A stretch of DNA of 64,000 bases from Mycobacteroides franklinii (GTDB lineage Bacteria > Actinomycetota > Actinomycetes > Mycobacteriales > Mycobacteriaceae). How positions within the stretch are numbered: position 1 is the stretch's first letter; each line of letters starts with the position of its first letter. Below the pieces are notes generated by a model. The model searched no databases. It saw nothing but the letters and a program-made list of their open reading frames with translations, and was not told the DNA's origin. The position numbers were made by a program, and so were the translations under genes. The stretch is from positions 496,001 through 560,000 of the forward strand of contig NZ_MAFQ01000001.1 of the NCBI RefSeq assembly GCF_002013895.1, written 5' to 3'. Shown here piece after piece: positions 1 through 8,649 of this stretch.

Positions 1-561
1 ATTGTGGGGGAGTGCGCCGATGGCAGCGAGGTCGCTGCGGCGGTGGTCCACACGCGGCCCGATGTGGTGGTCATGGATCTGCGGATGAAGCAGATGAGCG
101 GTATCGAGGCGATTCGGTTGCTTCACGCCTGCGAGGGTCCACCGGCTTTGGCGCTCACCACATTCGACGACGACGAGCTGCTCTCCGGCGCACTGCGTGC
201 CGGCGCTGCCGGATTCATTCTGAAGGACTCGCCCGCCGAGGAGCTGGTCCGTGCGGTGCACGCGGTGGCCCGGGGCGAGGCATATCTAGATCCGGCGGTG
301 ACATCGCGTGTGCTCAACGATTATCGGCGGGCGCCTGCCGCGGCATCGGGAGATGCCGAAGGGAAGCTCACCGCGCGCGAGCTGGATGTGTTGGCGCTCA
401 TCGCCTCCGGTGCGACCAACTCTGAAATCGCCGAACAGTTGGTGATATCGGAGGTGACCGTCAAGAGCCATATCGGGCGGATCTTCGTCAAACTCGATCT
501 ACGTGATCGGGCCGCGGCCATCGTGTACGCCTACGATCACGGCATCGTGACCCCCAAATAG
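1..561 (+). CDS. LuxR/NarL-family response regulator, 5' end cut by window edge
   Basis: Two-component response regulator that would be phosphorylated by a partner sensor kinase and bind DNA. The frame is open to base 1, so the first ~30 residues (acidic pocket of the receiver) lie outside the window; the GTG at 4 is probably internal. The phospho-acceptor Asp is in VVMDLRM and the receiver Thr/Lys switch region is in LALTTFD and FILKDSP. A C-terminal LuxR helix-turn-helix follows (LTARELDVLALIASG, then ISEVTVKSHIGRIF). It ends 2 bp from the converging DUF1003 gene. The cognate kinase is not visible; it would be expected upstream. Family assignment is firm, target genes are unknown. Confidence 0.9.
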   Translation: MVGECADGSEVAAAVVHTRPDVVVMDLRMKQMSGIEAIRLLHACEGPPALALTTFDDDELLSGALRAGAAGFILKDSPAEELVRAVHAVARGEAYLDPAVTSRVLNDYRRAPAAASGDAEGKLTARELDVLALIASGATNSEIAEQLVISEVTVKSHIGRIFVKLDLRDRAAAIVYAYDHGIVTPK

Positions 562-563
562 GG

Positions 564-1052
564 TTACAGCAGATCCTTTTCGCGGATCTTCTCCAGTGCC
601 TCGTGTATTTGTTCCAGCTCGCGGCGCAGGTAGTCACGGGTCGCGACCTCGCCAACTGCCAGTCGCAGGGCGGCGAGCTCCCGGGCCAGGTACTCGGTAT
701 CGGCCTTCGTCTGTTCGGCCCGTCTGCGGTCCTCTTCGAGTGACACGCGGTCGCGGTTTTCCTGCCGGTTCTGGGCCAGCAGGATCAGTGGCGCCGCGTA
801 GGCGGCCTGGGTGGAAAACGCCAGGTTGAGCAGGATGAACGGGTACGGATCCCATTGCAGTCCAACCGCGAACAGGTTCAACGCAATCCATACCAGGACG
901 AAGATCGTCTGCATGGCGAGGTATCGCCCGGTCCCGAGGAAGCGGGCGATGTTTTCACTGACCTGTCCGACAGCTTCCACGTCGAGACCGAGGGACAGCC
1001 CGCGCGAGGTGCGCGGGGTATCGAGCCGTTGTCGTGCCGACATCTCACTCAC
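564..1052 (-). CDS. DUF1003 membrane protein
   Basis: Small inner-membrane protein of the DUF1003 family, 162 residues, similar to M. tuberculosis Rv1231c as I recall it. Two hydrophobic segments are visible (around YLAMQTIFVLVWIALNLF and PFILLNLAFSTQAAYAAPL), followed by the family-typical LLAQNRQ and a charged, probably coiled-coil tail rich in Glu/Arg. The start is set at GTG 1052 because it overlaps the stop of the upstream MgtE-like gene as GTGA, a coupling arrangement; the frame stays open upstream inside the neighbour. Coupling to the MgtE-like gene suggests a role in the same membrane or ion process. Biochemical function is not known. Confidence 0.85.
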   Translation of the reverse strand: MSEMSARQRLDTPRTSRGLSLGLDVEAVGQVSENIARFLGTGRYLAMQTIFVLVWIALNLFAVGLQWDPYPFILLNLAFSTQAAYAAPLILLAQNRQENRDRVSLEEDRRRAEQTKADTEYLARELAALRLAVGEVATRDYLRRELEQIHEALEKIREKDLL

Positions 1053-2338
1053 AAGCGGTCGCCTCCCGTGACAGACTCGGGCTCCTCGGCGCGCCAGCCG
1101 TCGGGCATCAGGTGATCCAGCACGTCGTCCACGGTGACGGCACCGAGCAAGTGGTCCTCCCTGTCGATCACCGGGCCGCACACCAGGTTGTAGGCGGCGA
1201 AGTAACGGGTCACCTCGGCCAGCGGCGCCTCGGCGTCCAGATAGGGCAGATCGGCATCGAGGATGCCGCCAACCATCGCGTAGGGAGGTTCACGCAGCAG
1301 CCGCTGCAGGTGCACGCATCCCAGGTAGCGGCCGGTGGGCGTCGCCGTCGGCGGTCGTACCACGAATACCAGCGAGGAGAGTGCGGGTGTCAGGTCCGGA
1401 TCGCGCACGCGGGCAAGTGCTTCGGCGACGGTGGTGTTGGGGCTCAAAATCACGGGCTCCGGCGTCATCATGCCGCCGGCGGTGTTGGGGGAGTGGGTGA
1501 GTAGTCGGCGGACCGGCTCGGAGTCTTCCGGATCCATCAGCGCCAGAAGTGATTCGGCCTCTGCGGGTGGTAGTTCACCCAACAGGTCGGCGGCATCGTC
1601 GGGATCCATCGCCTCCAGCACATCCGCGGCGCGTTCGTCTTCCAGCTTGGTCAGCACCGCGGCCTGATCATCCTCGGGAAGTTCCTGAAGGATGTCGGCC
1701 AGCCGCTCGTCGTCGAACGCGCCAAGTACCTCGTCGCGTCGCTTGGGCGGAAGCTCGCGGATGGCATCGGCCACCTCGACCGGCCGCATGCCCTCGAACT
1801 GAAGCATCAGCTGGGCCACGCCCTGCCCGGGCAAGTTCAGGGTCGAGGGCGTCAATCCCTGGATGTGGCTCCATTCGGTGACCTGTACACCGCTGCGCCG
1901 TCCCAGCCGTCGCGGGCTTCGCACCGCCACGCGGGTGACCACCCAGTCGCGGGTGCGGGTCTGCTCGAGTCCCAGGTCCACCACGGTGAGATCTATTCCG
2001 GCGAACTGTTCGAGCTCGGGATCGTCGGTGTGCACGGTGGTGTCCAGGACTTGGCCCAGGACCAATGCCTCGCTGGGGCGTTGTTCGAAGCGGCGCAATG
2101 AGACGTTTCCGGTGTTCAGTGTCACCGATCCGGGCTCGATGGCGGTGACCCGCAGCATGGGCACGAAGATTCTTCGGCGCGTGAGCATTTCGACAACGAG
2201 TCCGATGACGCGCGGCTGTTTTCGGGCAACTCCCATGCCGATCACGACATCGCGAACCCGTCCGATCGACTCGCCGTCCGGGCCCAGAACAACCAGGCCT
2301 GAGAGCCTGGCTGCGAACACCTTGCTCACTGCGGCCAT
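1049..2338 (-). CDS. PRC-barrel / MgtE N-domain / CBS-domain protein
   Basis: Soluble protein of 429 residues built like the cytosolic sensor part of the MgtE magnesium channel: an N-terminal PRC-barrel-like stretch (LVVLGPDGESIGRVRDVVIG), a helical MgtE_N superhelix with repeated LPEDD / LPPAEA / MDPEDSE segments, and a C-terminal CBS pair. No transmembrane pore domain is present, so it is not a complete transporter. It matches Rv1232c in architecture. The start ATG 2338 is preceded by TAACCT at 2346-2351, 7 nt upstream, which suggests a leaderless transcript. It is translationally coupled to the DUF1003 gene. A regulatory or Mg-sensing role is inference. Confidence 0.85.
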   Translation of the reverse strand: MAAVSKVFAARLSGLVVLGPDGESIGRVRDVVIGMGVARKQPRVIGLVVEMLTRRRIFVPMLRVTAIEPGSVTLNTGNVSLRRFEQRPSEALVLGQVLDTTVHTDDPELEQFAGIDLTVVDLGLEQTRTRDWVVTRVAVRSPRRLGRRSGVQVTEWSHIQGLTPSTLNLPGQGVAQLMLQFEGMRPVEVADAIRELPPKRRDEVLGAFDDERLADILQELPEDDQAAVLTKLEDERAADVLEAMDPDDAADLLGELPPAEAESLLALMDPEDSEPVRRLLTHSPNTAGGMMTPEPVILSPNTTVAEALARVRDPDLTPALSSLVFVVRPPTATPTGRYLGCVHLQRLLREPPYAMVGGILDADLPYLDAEAPLAEVTRYFAAYNLVCGPVIDREDHLLGAVTVDDVLDHLMPDGWRAEEPESVTGGDRL

Positions 2339-2398
2339 GACAGCAAGGTTAGGGGGTAACCACATTGCGGCCGTGTGCCGGTGTCGCGAGTTGGGTGG

Positions 2399-3034
2399 TT
2401 AGGGGCCGATTCCGCCGTACATGAGTGCGATGACGGCGGCCGAGAATCGCTCGGTGTCCTGTACCTCGCCGCCCCGTGACGCGTGCAGTCCGTTGGCCAG
2501 GATCATTCCGGTCACTGCACGGGCGGTGTATTCGGTGTCGAGATCGGCGCGTAGGTAACCTTTTTCGACTCCGTGTCGTAGGTATGCCTCGGTGAGGTGA
2601 TCACTCGTGGAGAGCATGCCGAAGACGCGTTCGCGCAGCTCGCTGTCCACCGAACCTGCTTCGAGGAGCAGTAGTGGTAGATGCGGGTTGTCGCGAAACA
2701 GGTGTGCGAGAGCGGCGCCGATCCGGACCGATTGCTGCCGGTACTGCTCGATGTCGTCCGCGAGTCCTGCGGCGTTCTCGGCGCCGATCGCCTCAAAGAT
2801 CTGTCCGGTGACGTCATCGATGACATGCTCGATGATGTCCCGTTTGCTCTTGAAGTACCGGTAGAAGGTCCCATGGCCGATCCCGATCCGTCCGGCGATA
2901 TCCGCCACACCGGTGGCGTGGTAGCCCTGCTCGGCGAAGCACGCGAACGCCGCGTCCAAGATCTCCTGGCGCATTTCGAGCTTCTTGCGCTCGGCGCGAC
3001 TGAGCGCGGGGGAGCTAGCCGGACTTGTCGACAT
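2399..3034 (-). CDS. TetR-family transcriptional regulator
   Basis: Repressor-type regulator of 211 residues. The N-terminal helix-turn-helix is clear (ILDAAFACFAEQGYHATGV, then GIGHGTFYRYFKSKRDI), followed by a variable ligand-binding domain. The ATG at 3034 has AGGAT about 11 nt upstream and is preferred over the upstream ATG at 3061. It is divergent from the SDR-monooxygenase pair, and the shared promoter holds a repeated 14-bp motif and an inverted repeat (3055-3104). It therefore most likely represses that pair and perhaps itself. The ligand is unknown; the operon suggests a ketone, alcohol or lipid-derived substrate. Confidence 0.9.
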   Translation of the reverse strand: MSTSPASSPALSRAERKKLEMRQEILDAAFACFAEQGYHATGVADIAGRIGIGHGTFYRYFKSKRDIIEHVIDDVTGQIFEAIGAENAAGLADDIEQYRQQSVRIGAALAHLFRDNPHLPLLLLEAGSVDSELRERVFGMLSTSDHLTEAYLRHGVEKGYLRADLDTEYTARAVTGMILANGLHASRGGEVQDTERFSAAVIALMYGGIGP

Positions 3035-3054
3035 GATGGGCGATCCTACCGACC

Positions 3055-3104
3055 TTGACACTTCTCAAGAATGACATATCATTCCGAAACTGACACACCA
3101 TTCC
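3055..3104 (+). promoter_or_regulatory. Promoter with overlapping TetR operator candidate
   Basis: TTGACA (3055-3060) and TATCAT (3077-3082) are spaced 16 bp and face the SDR gene. Overlapping the -10 is GAATGA-cata-TCATTC (3069-3084). A 14-bp motif occurs twice in direct orientation, TGACATATCATTCC (3072-3085) and TGACACACCATTCC (3091-3104), with two differences and a 19-bp period. The layout fits repression by the divergent TetR protein. Confidence 0.5.
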
Positions 3105-3122
3105 GTTCTGTTGGAGGTTGAT

Positions 3123-3980
3123 GTGAGTCGTTATCCGAAAATTGAGCTGGCTGGCGCGGTGGTCGTCATCACCGGCGGGGCCCGAGGAATCGGCGCGGCG
3201 ACCGCGCGACTCTTCGCCGACAGGGGCGCCGACGTGTGGATTGGTGACGTCGATGACGTGGTCGCCAAGGAGACGGCGCACGGCATCCGCAATGCGCAGG
3301 CGGGTGCCCTCGATGTCACCAAGCCCGAGTCGTGGGCCGCCTTCCTCGACCGCGTGCGCAGTGAGTCCGGGCCCGTCGACATCCTGATCAACAACGCCGG
3401 TGTCATGCCGCTGGGCGGGTTTGTCGAAGAGAACGAGCGCACCACCGACTTGATCCTCGACGTGAACGTGCGTGGTCCGCTCAATGGTGCACGGGCCGCG
3501 TTGCCGGAGATGGTGGCCCGCGGGTGTGGACACATTGTCAATGTGGCGTCGATGGCGGGCAAGTTGGCCGTTCCCGGCATGGTCACCTACAACGCCTCCA
3601 AGTTTGGTGCCGTCGGGCTATCGGTGGCGCTGCGCAAGGAATACGGGAACAGCGGCGTCAGCATCAGCTGCGTGCTGCCGAGCGCGGTCCGGACCGAACT
3701 GGCCTCGGGGGCACCGCTGGGCAAGGGCATGCCGACCGTCGATCCGGAGGATGTGGCGGCCGCAATTGTTCGCAGCGTCGATACCCGTCGCGCGCAGATT
3801 TCGGTGCCCGGCTGGCTCGCCTTCGGATGGGGGGTGGTGGATCTGTTTGTGCCCGAACCGGTTGAGCGACTTGCCCGCCGGCTCATCGACGACCGTCGTG
3901 CCCTGACATCGCTCGACCTGAACGCGCGCGGTGCCTATATCGAACGCATCGAGCGTCAGAGCAAGGAGCATCAGAAATGA
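3123..3980 (+). CDS. SDR-family NAD(P)-dependent oxidoreductase
   Basis: Short-chain dehydrogenase of 285 residues. The cofactor motif TGGARGIG is near the N-terminus, NNAG follows, and the catalytic Ser and YNASK motif are present. GTG 3123 is chosen because TTGGAGG lies at 3111-3117, a good ribosome binding site; the frame is also open from TTG 3111. The stop overlaps the ATG of the monooxygenase (ATGA, 3977-3980), so the two are co-translated. A C-terminal extension after the Rossmann fold resembles SDRs found next to flavin monooxygenases. Likely role: oxidising an alcohol to the ketone used by the next enzyme, or reducing a product. The substrate is not known. Confidence 0.9.
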   Translation: MSRYPKIELAGAVVVITGGARGIGAATARLFADRGADVWIGDVDDVVAKETAHGIRNAQAGALDVTKPESWAAFLDRVRSESGPVDILINNAGVMPLGGFVEENERTTDLILDVNVRGPLNGARAALPEMVARGCGHIVNVASMAGKLAVPGMVTYNASKFGAVGLSVALRKEYGNSGVSISCVLPSAVRTELASGAPLGKGMPTVDPEDVAAAIVRSVDTRRAQISVPGWLAFGWGVVDLFVPEPVERLARRLIDDRRALTSLDLNARGAYIERIERQSKEHQK

Positions 3981-5425
3981 GCGATCGGCGTGACCCGAAG
4001 GTCATCGTCGTCGGGGCGGGCATGGCCGGGATTGCCGTGGGACACAAGCTCAAAGAGGCCGGCTTCAACGATTTCACTATTCTGGAGAAGGGCGATGACG
4101 TCGGCGGCGTTTGGTACTGGAACCGCTATCCGGGGCTGACCTGCGATGTGCCGTCGCAGGCTTACCAGTACCCGTTCGCGCCCCGGACTGACTGGCCGCG
4201 ACTGTTCGCCACCGGTAGCGAGATTCAGGCGTATCACCGCAAGGCTGCCGAGGATTTGGGCGTGATGTCGCATATTCGGTGCGGGCAGGAAGTCACGGCC
4301 GCGGAGTTCACCGGCGCTGGCTGGCGGGTCTCCACCGCGGCAGGGGAGACGCTCGAGTGCGACTTTCTGATCGCTGCCACGGGAGTGCTACACCACCCGA
4401 ACATTCCTGACATCCCCGGGCTCGACAGCTTCCAGGGGAACGTGGTGCACACCGCACGGTGGGACGATTCGGTGCAGTTGGAAGGCAAGCGCGTTGCTGC
4501 CATTGGAACGGGTTCCACCGGGGTGCAGGTTGTTTCGGCGATGCAACCCATCGTCGAGCAGGTGACGTCCTTCATCCGGACTCCGCAGTGGGTGCTGTGG
4601 GCGCCGATGGCGATGCGGCAGCCGAAGTTCGTCACCAAGGTGCTGGAGGCGTTGCCGACTCAACGCATCGTGCGGTTGACCGCGCTCACGGGCACCGATG
4701 CTCTGGTGAACATTGTGACCCGGCCCAGCTGGGGGCGGCGTCTCGTGCAGCAGTATGCGCGCGCGTGCCTGCACTTGATCCGCGACAAGGAGCTGCGTCA
4801 GAAACTCACCCCGGACTACCAGCCGCTGTGCAAGCGGCAGGTGCTGTCCGGGTCGTTCCATCGCGCCGTCCAGAAGCCGAACGTGGAGATCGTCACCGAT
4901 CGCATCGACAGGGTTACGCCAACCGGCATCGTTACGGTCGACGGTGTCGAACGTGATTTCGACGTGATTGTGCTGGCGACCGGATTCCAGGCGCACAACT
5001 ACATGCGTCCCATGAATCTGGTTGGCAAGGATGGGTACTCGATTGACGAGGCGTGGGAGAAGGGCCCCAAGGCTTACCGGATGACCGCGATCCCCGGCTT
5101 CCCGAACTTCTTCACAGTGCTTGGCCCCAACTCACCGACCGGCTCGATTTGGCTTCAGCACACGGCCGAACGCACCGCCGAATACATCATCGGCTGGCTT
5201 CATCGCTTCGCCCGCGGCGAGATCAACACCGTGGAAGTGAGCCGCGAGGCCACTGATGAGTTCAATGACCAAGCGCGCGAAGCGATGAAGCCGACCGTCT
5301 GGGCCACCGGGTGTAACTCCTGGTACCTCACCGACGACGGATCCGTCGATCTATGGCCCTTTGACCGAAAGACGATGGAGCGCATGCTCGCATCGCCCGA
5401 GGAGAGCCACTACATCCTGCAGTGA
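3977..5425 (+). CDS. Flavin-containing Baeyer-Villiger-type monooxygenase
   Basis: FAD/NADPH monooxygenase of 482 residues. The FAD motif is VVGAGMAGIAVG near the start, followed by GGVWYWNRYPGLTCDV, typical of Baeyer-Villiger enzymes. The family fingerprint appears as FQGNVVHTARW, and a second Rossmann motif, IGTGSTGVQVV, would bind NADPH. It probably inserts oxygen next to a ketone or hydroxylates a lipophilic substrate. Its start overlaps the SDR stop, so it forms one operon with it under the divergent TetR. Mycobacteria carry many such enzymes, some of which activate the prodrug ethionamide; that is family knowledge, not shown here. Confidence 0.9.
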   Translation: MSDRRDPKVIVVGAGMAGIAVGHKLKEAGFNDFTILEKGDDVGGVWYWNRYPGLTCDVPSQAYQYPFAPRTDWPRLFATGSEIQAYHRKAAEDLGVMSHIRCGQEVTAAEFTGAGWRVSTAAGETLECDFLIAATGVLHHPNIPDIPGLDSFQGNVVHTARWDDSVQLEGKRVAAIGTGSTGVQVVSAMQPIVEQVTSFIRTPQWVLWAPMAMRQPKFVTKVLEALPTQRIVRLTALTGTDALVNIVTRPSWGRRLVQQYARACLHLIRDKELRQKLTPDYQPLCKRQVLSGSFHRAVQKPNVEIVTDRIDRVTPTGIVTVDGVERDFDVIVLATGFQAHNYMRPMNLVGKDGYSIDEAWEKGPKAYRMTAIPGFPNFFTVLGPNSPTGSIWLQHTAERTAEYIIGWLHRFARGEINTVEVSREATDEFNDQAREAMKPTVWATGCNSWYLTDDGSVDLWPFDRKTMERMLASPEESHYILQ

Positions 5426-5431
5426 GGCGCG

Positions 5432-6274
5432 TCAGCGCAGGTTGAACGTCGAGGGGTCCGGGCCGATGCGACCGTCGGGCGTATGCAGCGCGGTGATGCG
5501 CTCCATCTCGTCGGAGCTGAGCTCGAACCCGAAGACGTCAAAGTTGGCGGCGATGCGGGCCGGCGTCACCGATTTGGGGATGACGACGTTGCCCAGCTGT
5601 AGGTGCCAGCGCAGGATCACCTGTGCGGCACTCACATTGTGGGTTTCGGCGATGGCACCGAGCGTCGCATCCTCCAGGATCGTGCCCTGACCGAGTGGCG
5701 ACCACGCCTCGGTGGCAATGCCGTACTCGGCATGGAACGCGCGCAGCTCGGGCTGGGTGAACCGAGGGTGCAGCTCGATCTGGTTGAGGGCGGGCACCTC
5801 GCCGGTCTCGTCGATCAGTCGCTGGAGGTTCTCGACGGTGAAGTTGCTGACTCCGATGGCCTTGGCGCGCCCGTCGGCCTGGATCCGCTGCAGGGCCTTG
5901 AAGCTGGCCACGTATTCATCGAGCTCTGGCACCGGCCAGTGGATGAGGTACAGGTCCACATAATCGGTCCCTAGGCGCTCCAGGGAGGCGTCAAAGGCGC
6001 GCAACGCGCTGTCGTAACCCTGATCGCCATTCCACAGCTTGGTGGTCAGGAAGACGTCGCCGCGCGGAAGGCCGGATTCCGTGATCGCACGGCCGGTGCC
6101 CTCCTCGTTCTCGTACACCTTCGCGGTGTCGATGCTGCGATATCCGACCTGCAACGCGGTCGACACGGCGGCCTCGGCGCCGTCGTTGGGCACCTGCCAC
6201 ACCCCGAAGCCCAGCTGGGGAATCGTGGTACCGGAATTGAGGGTCACATTGGGCACTACGTGGGGAACCGTCAC
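5432..6274 (-). CDS. Aldo/keto reductase
   Basis: NADPH-dependent aldo/keto reductase, about 280 residues, of the 2,5-diketogluconate reductase-like group (similar to Rv2971). The catalytic set is visible: Asp and Tyr in SIDTAKVYENEEG, Lys in FLTTKLWN, His in YLIHWPVP. The cofactor tail VIPKSVTPARIAANFDVFGF is present near the C-terminus. The start is uncertain: GTG 6274 gives the usual N-terminus (TVPHVVPNVTLNSG), no good ribosome binding site is seen, and the frame is open further upstream to 6334. It converges on the monooxygenase operon with a 6-bp gap. Likely detoxifies aldehydes or methylglyoxal. Confidence 0.88.
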   Translation of the reverse strand: MTVPHVVPNVTLNSGTTIPQLGFGVWQVPNDGAEAAVSTALQVGYRSIDTAKVYENEEGTGRAITESGLPRGDVFLTTKLWNGDQGYDSALRAFDASLERLGTDYVDLYLIHWPVPELDEYVASFKALQRIQADGRAKAIGVSNFTVENLQRLIDETGEVPALNQIELHPRFTQPELRAFHAEYGIATEAWSPLGQGTILEDATLGAIAETHNVSAAQVILRWHLQLGNVVIPKSVTPARIAANFDVFGFELSSDEMERITALHTPDGRIGPDPSTFNLR

Positions 6275-6423
6275 GGTCAACCCAACGCAGGGCGCTCTCG
6301 AGTATTCCCGGCCATGGGGTTCAGAGGCGGGCACCAGGTTGGATCACGAGACGTGTGGTGTGCCTGGTGACGGATTGGACTCAGGGGTAAGCACTTCGGC
6401 TTGGCGCGGCGACCCGGCGCTAC

Positions 6424-6915
6424 TTAAACCGCGGAAACGCTCTCTGAGGTGAATTGAGTGAATCCCGGTTGGTCTCCGGTTTGGCCCATGAGGGTGGTGT
6501 ATCCGAGTTGTACGGCCGTTCCGTCGTCGGTGGTGATGACGTTCTTGGTGGTGACGATGTCGGCGCCGAATGCGGTGCGGATGTCATGCATGTGGACCTC
6601 GCAGTGCAGGACGTCCCCAGCGATGATCGGGCGCAGCATCGTGAACTGCTGATCCACTTGCGCGATTTTCTTGTCGTTGATGGTGATGCCGCTGTGTTGC
6701 AGAAACCATTTTTGGGCGCGGTATCCCAGGATGCACAGGAACGTCGGGGGTATCACCAGCTGGTGGTGTCCGAGGGCGTTGGCCGCGGACAGCGTGTGGT
6801 GTGCGGGGTGATGGTTCTGGATAGCCAGGGACAGTTCACGGATCTTCTCGCGTTCGACCACGTACGTGGAGGGGTAGCGATGGTGAGTGCCGATCAGATC
6901 GGGAGAGATGGGCAT
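6424..6915 (-). CDS. HadA-like (3R)-hydroxyacyl-ACP dehydratase subunit
   Basis: MaoC-type N-terminal hot-dog protein of 163 residues, resembling the HadA/HadC subunits of the mycolic-acid FAS-II dehydratase. The family N-terminus is recognisable (DLIGTHHRYPSTYVVEREKIREL), as are PPTFLCILGYRAQ and the LRPIIAGDVLHCEV segment. HadA-type subunits are substrate-binding and need a HadB partner carrying the catalytic His/Asp; no hadB is adjacent. The gene therefore looks like a stand-alone HadA paralogue. ATG 6915 gives the family-length protein; the frame runs to 7014. The real partner, and whether it acts on meromycolate or other acyl chains, is open. Confidence 0.82.
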   Translation of the reverse strand: MPISPDLIGTHHRYPSTYVVEREKIRELSLAIQNHHPAHHTLSAANALGHHQLVIPPTFLCILGYRAQKWFLQHSGITINDKKIAQVDQQFTMLRPIIAGDVLHCEVHMHDIRTAFGADIVTTKNVITTDDGTAVQLGYTTLMGQTGDQPGFTQFTSESVSAV

Positions 6916-7091
6916 GGGATTAATGTAAACGAGCGTTGACTTGCAGTCTCCCTGAGGGCCCCCAAAACCGCGCGTTCCAGCCTTCGGTATCAACTCGATG
7001 TGCTTGCGCGGCATGGCCGTACCGCCGCGACGTAATCATCGAAGCCGCCGCGAATCTGGCCTGTGACCACGAACCGGGGGAATTGGAGGGT

Positions 7092-7121
7092 GTGTAGGCG
7101 GGACCTAAATCCCGCCTACAC
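7092..7121 (-). terminator. Hairpin behind tRNA-Lys
   Basis: A perfect 12-bp stem, GTGTAGGCGGGA (7092-7103) with TCCCGCCTACAC (7110-7121) and a 6-nt loop, starts 12 nt past the tRNA-Lys 3' end. No U-tract follows on the minus strand, so it would be a mycobacterial-type terminator or processing signal. Confidence 0.5.
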
Positions 7122-7133
7122 CGTCCTGCATTG

Positions 7134-7206
<73 letters not shown>

Positions 7207-7316
7207 GTGAACGTGCGTGGAAGACCTTAGCAGCCTCGGAGCCTGTAACGAAAATTGTAATCTCGGCGATAGCCCGGTCGCGGTTGTTGAGGTCGTCGCC
7301 GACCATCGTGAACCCG

Positions 7317-7322
7317 TACAAT
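7317..7322 (+). promoter_or_regulatory. Candidate -10 box of the L,D-transpeptidase gene
   Basis: TACAAT is a near-consensus -10 about 45 nt before the ATG; no convincing -35 is seen at 17 bp. A strong ribosome binding site, AAAGGGAGC, sits just before the start codon. Confidence 0.35.
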
Positions 7323-7365
7323 CATCGTTGAGTTTGCATGCATCAAGATTCAAAGGGAGCAAAGC

Positions 7366-8586
7366 ATGACCCAGGGTCGTCCACGCCTGTTGATTGGCGC
7401 GCGTCGGCGGTGGGCAACCGCATTGGTCCTCCCTGTCGTGGCAATGGCTGTACTGGTCGGATGCTCCAGCACCGCACCGCAGGAACCGCCGAAAGTTATT
7501 GATAAGGCAACGCCTTACGCCGATCTGCTGGTGCCCAAGCTGGCAATGTCAGTTAAGGACGGGGCCGTTGGTGTGTCGGTCGATGCGCCGGTGACGGTCA
7601 CGGCAGGCGAAGGTGTGCTCGGCAGCGTCACCATGGTGAACGCCGATGGCAAAGAGATCGCTGGCGAAGTCGGCCCCGATGGTGTCACCTGGTCGACCAC
7701 CGAACCGCTCGGGTACGACAAGCAGTACACGATCAACGCGGATGCACGTGGGCTCGGCGGTGTGGCTCGTGCGAATGCGACGTTCCGCACGCATTCCCCG
7801 GACAACATGACCATGCCGTATGTCGTGCCGGGCGATGGTGAGGTCGTCGGCGTCGGCCAGACGGTCGCCATCCGATTCGACGAGAACATCCCGAACCGGG
7901 CCGCGGCCGAGAAGGCCATCAAGATCACCACCAACCCTCCCGTGGAGGGTGCGTTCTATTGGCTGAACAACCGCGAAGTGCGTTGGCGCCCCGAATCTTT
8001 CTGGGATTCCGGCACGGCGGTCGACGTGAAGGTCAACACCTACGGGGTGGACCTGGGCAGTGGCGTGTTCGGTCAGGACAATGTGGCGTCCCACTTCACC
8101 ATCGGCGACGCGATCATCAGCCGGGTGGATGACACGAACAAGGTGCTCAATATCGAGCGCAACGGCGAGATCATCAAGACCATGCCCACCTCGATGGGTA
8201 AGGACAAGGCGCCCACCAACAACGGCACGTACATCATCGGTGAGCGGTTCAAGGATCTGATCATGGACTCGTCGACCTATGGCGTCGCGGTCAACTCGCC
8301 CGACGGTTACCGCACCAAGGTGCAGTACGCCACCCAGATGTCGTACAGCGGGATCTACGTGCACGCCGCGCCGTGGTCCGTCGGCGCGCAGGGCCGCACC
8401 AACACCAGCCACGGCTGCCTGAACGTCAGCACCGCGAACGCGAAGTGGTTCTACGAGAACACTAAACGCGGCGACGTGGTGATCGTCTCCAACACCGTCG
8501 GGCCTGTGCTACCCGGTACCGAGGGCCTGGGCGACTGGAACATCCCGTGGGCGCAGTGGAAGGCCGGGAACGCCCGGCAGCAGTAG
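7366..8586 (+). CDS. ldtB: L,D-transpeptidase, LdtMt2 (Rv2518c) type lipoprotein
   Basis: Cell-wall enzyme forming 3-3 (mDap-mDap) cross-links in peptidoglycan, exported to the periplasm; known in M. tuberculosis as LdtMt2/LdtB/LppS. The 406-residue protein starts with a basic n-region and a hydrophobic core ending in the lipobox VGCS, so it is probably lipid-anchored. Two Ig-like domains follow ([17 protein letters not shown] onward, then [13 protein letters not shown] onward), then the YkuD domain with the catalytic motif SHGCLNVS, Cys351. Length and sequence match LdtMt2 (408 residues). This class resists most beta-lactams but is inhibited by carbapenems (established). The gene is preceded by tRNA-Lys and followed by a strong terminator. 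Confidence 0.96.
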   Translation: MTQGRPRLLIGARRRWATALVLPVVAMAVLVGCSSTAPQEPPKVIDKATPYADLLVPKLAMSVKDGAVGVSVDAPVTVTAGEGVLGSVTMVNADGKEIAGEVGPDGVTWSTTEPLGYDKQYTINADARGLGGVARANATFRTHSPDNMTMPYVVPGDGEVVGVGQTVAIRFDENIPNRAAAEKAIKITTNPPVEGAFYWLNNREVRWRPESFWDSGTAVDVKVNTYGVDLGSGVFGQDNVASHFTIGDAIISRVDDTNKVLNIERNGEIIKTMPTSMGKDKAPTNNGTYIIGERFKDLIMDSSTYGVAVNSPDGYRTKVQYATQMSYSGIYVHAAPWSVGAQGRTNTSHGCLNVSTANAKWFYENTKRGDVVIVSNTVGPVLPGTEGLGDWNIPWAQWKAGNARQQ

Positions 8587-8598
8587 CGGCCCCGCAGA

Positions 8599-8640
8599 CG
8601 AAAACGCCCCCGGCGCCTCGAGCGCGCGGGGGCTTTTCGT
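8599..8640. terminator. Bidirectional intrinsic terminator
   Basis: GCCCCC (8606-8611) pairs with GGGGGC (8628-8633), flanked by an A-run before and TTTT (8634-8637) after. The arms extend to CGAAAA/TTTTCG. It sits between the converging transpeptidase and DivIVA-like genes and can serve both strands. Confidence 0.85.
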
Positions 8641-8649
8641 TCGTGGTAC

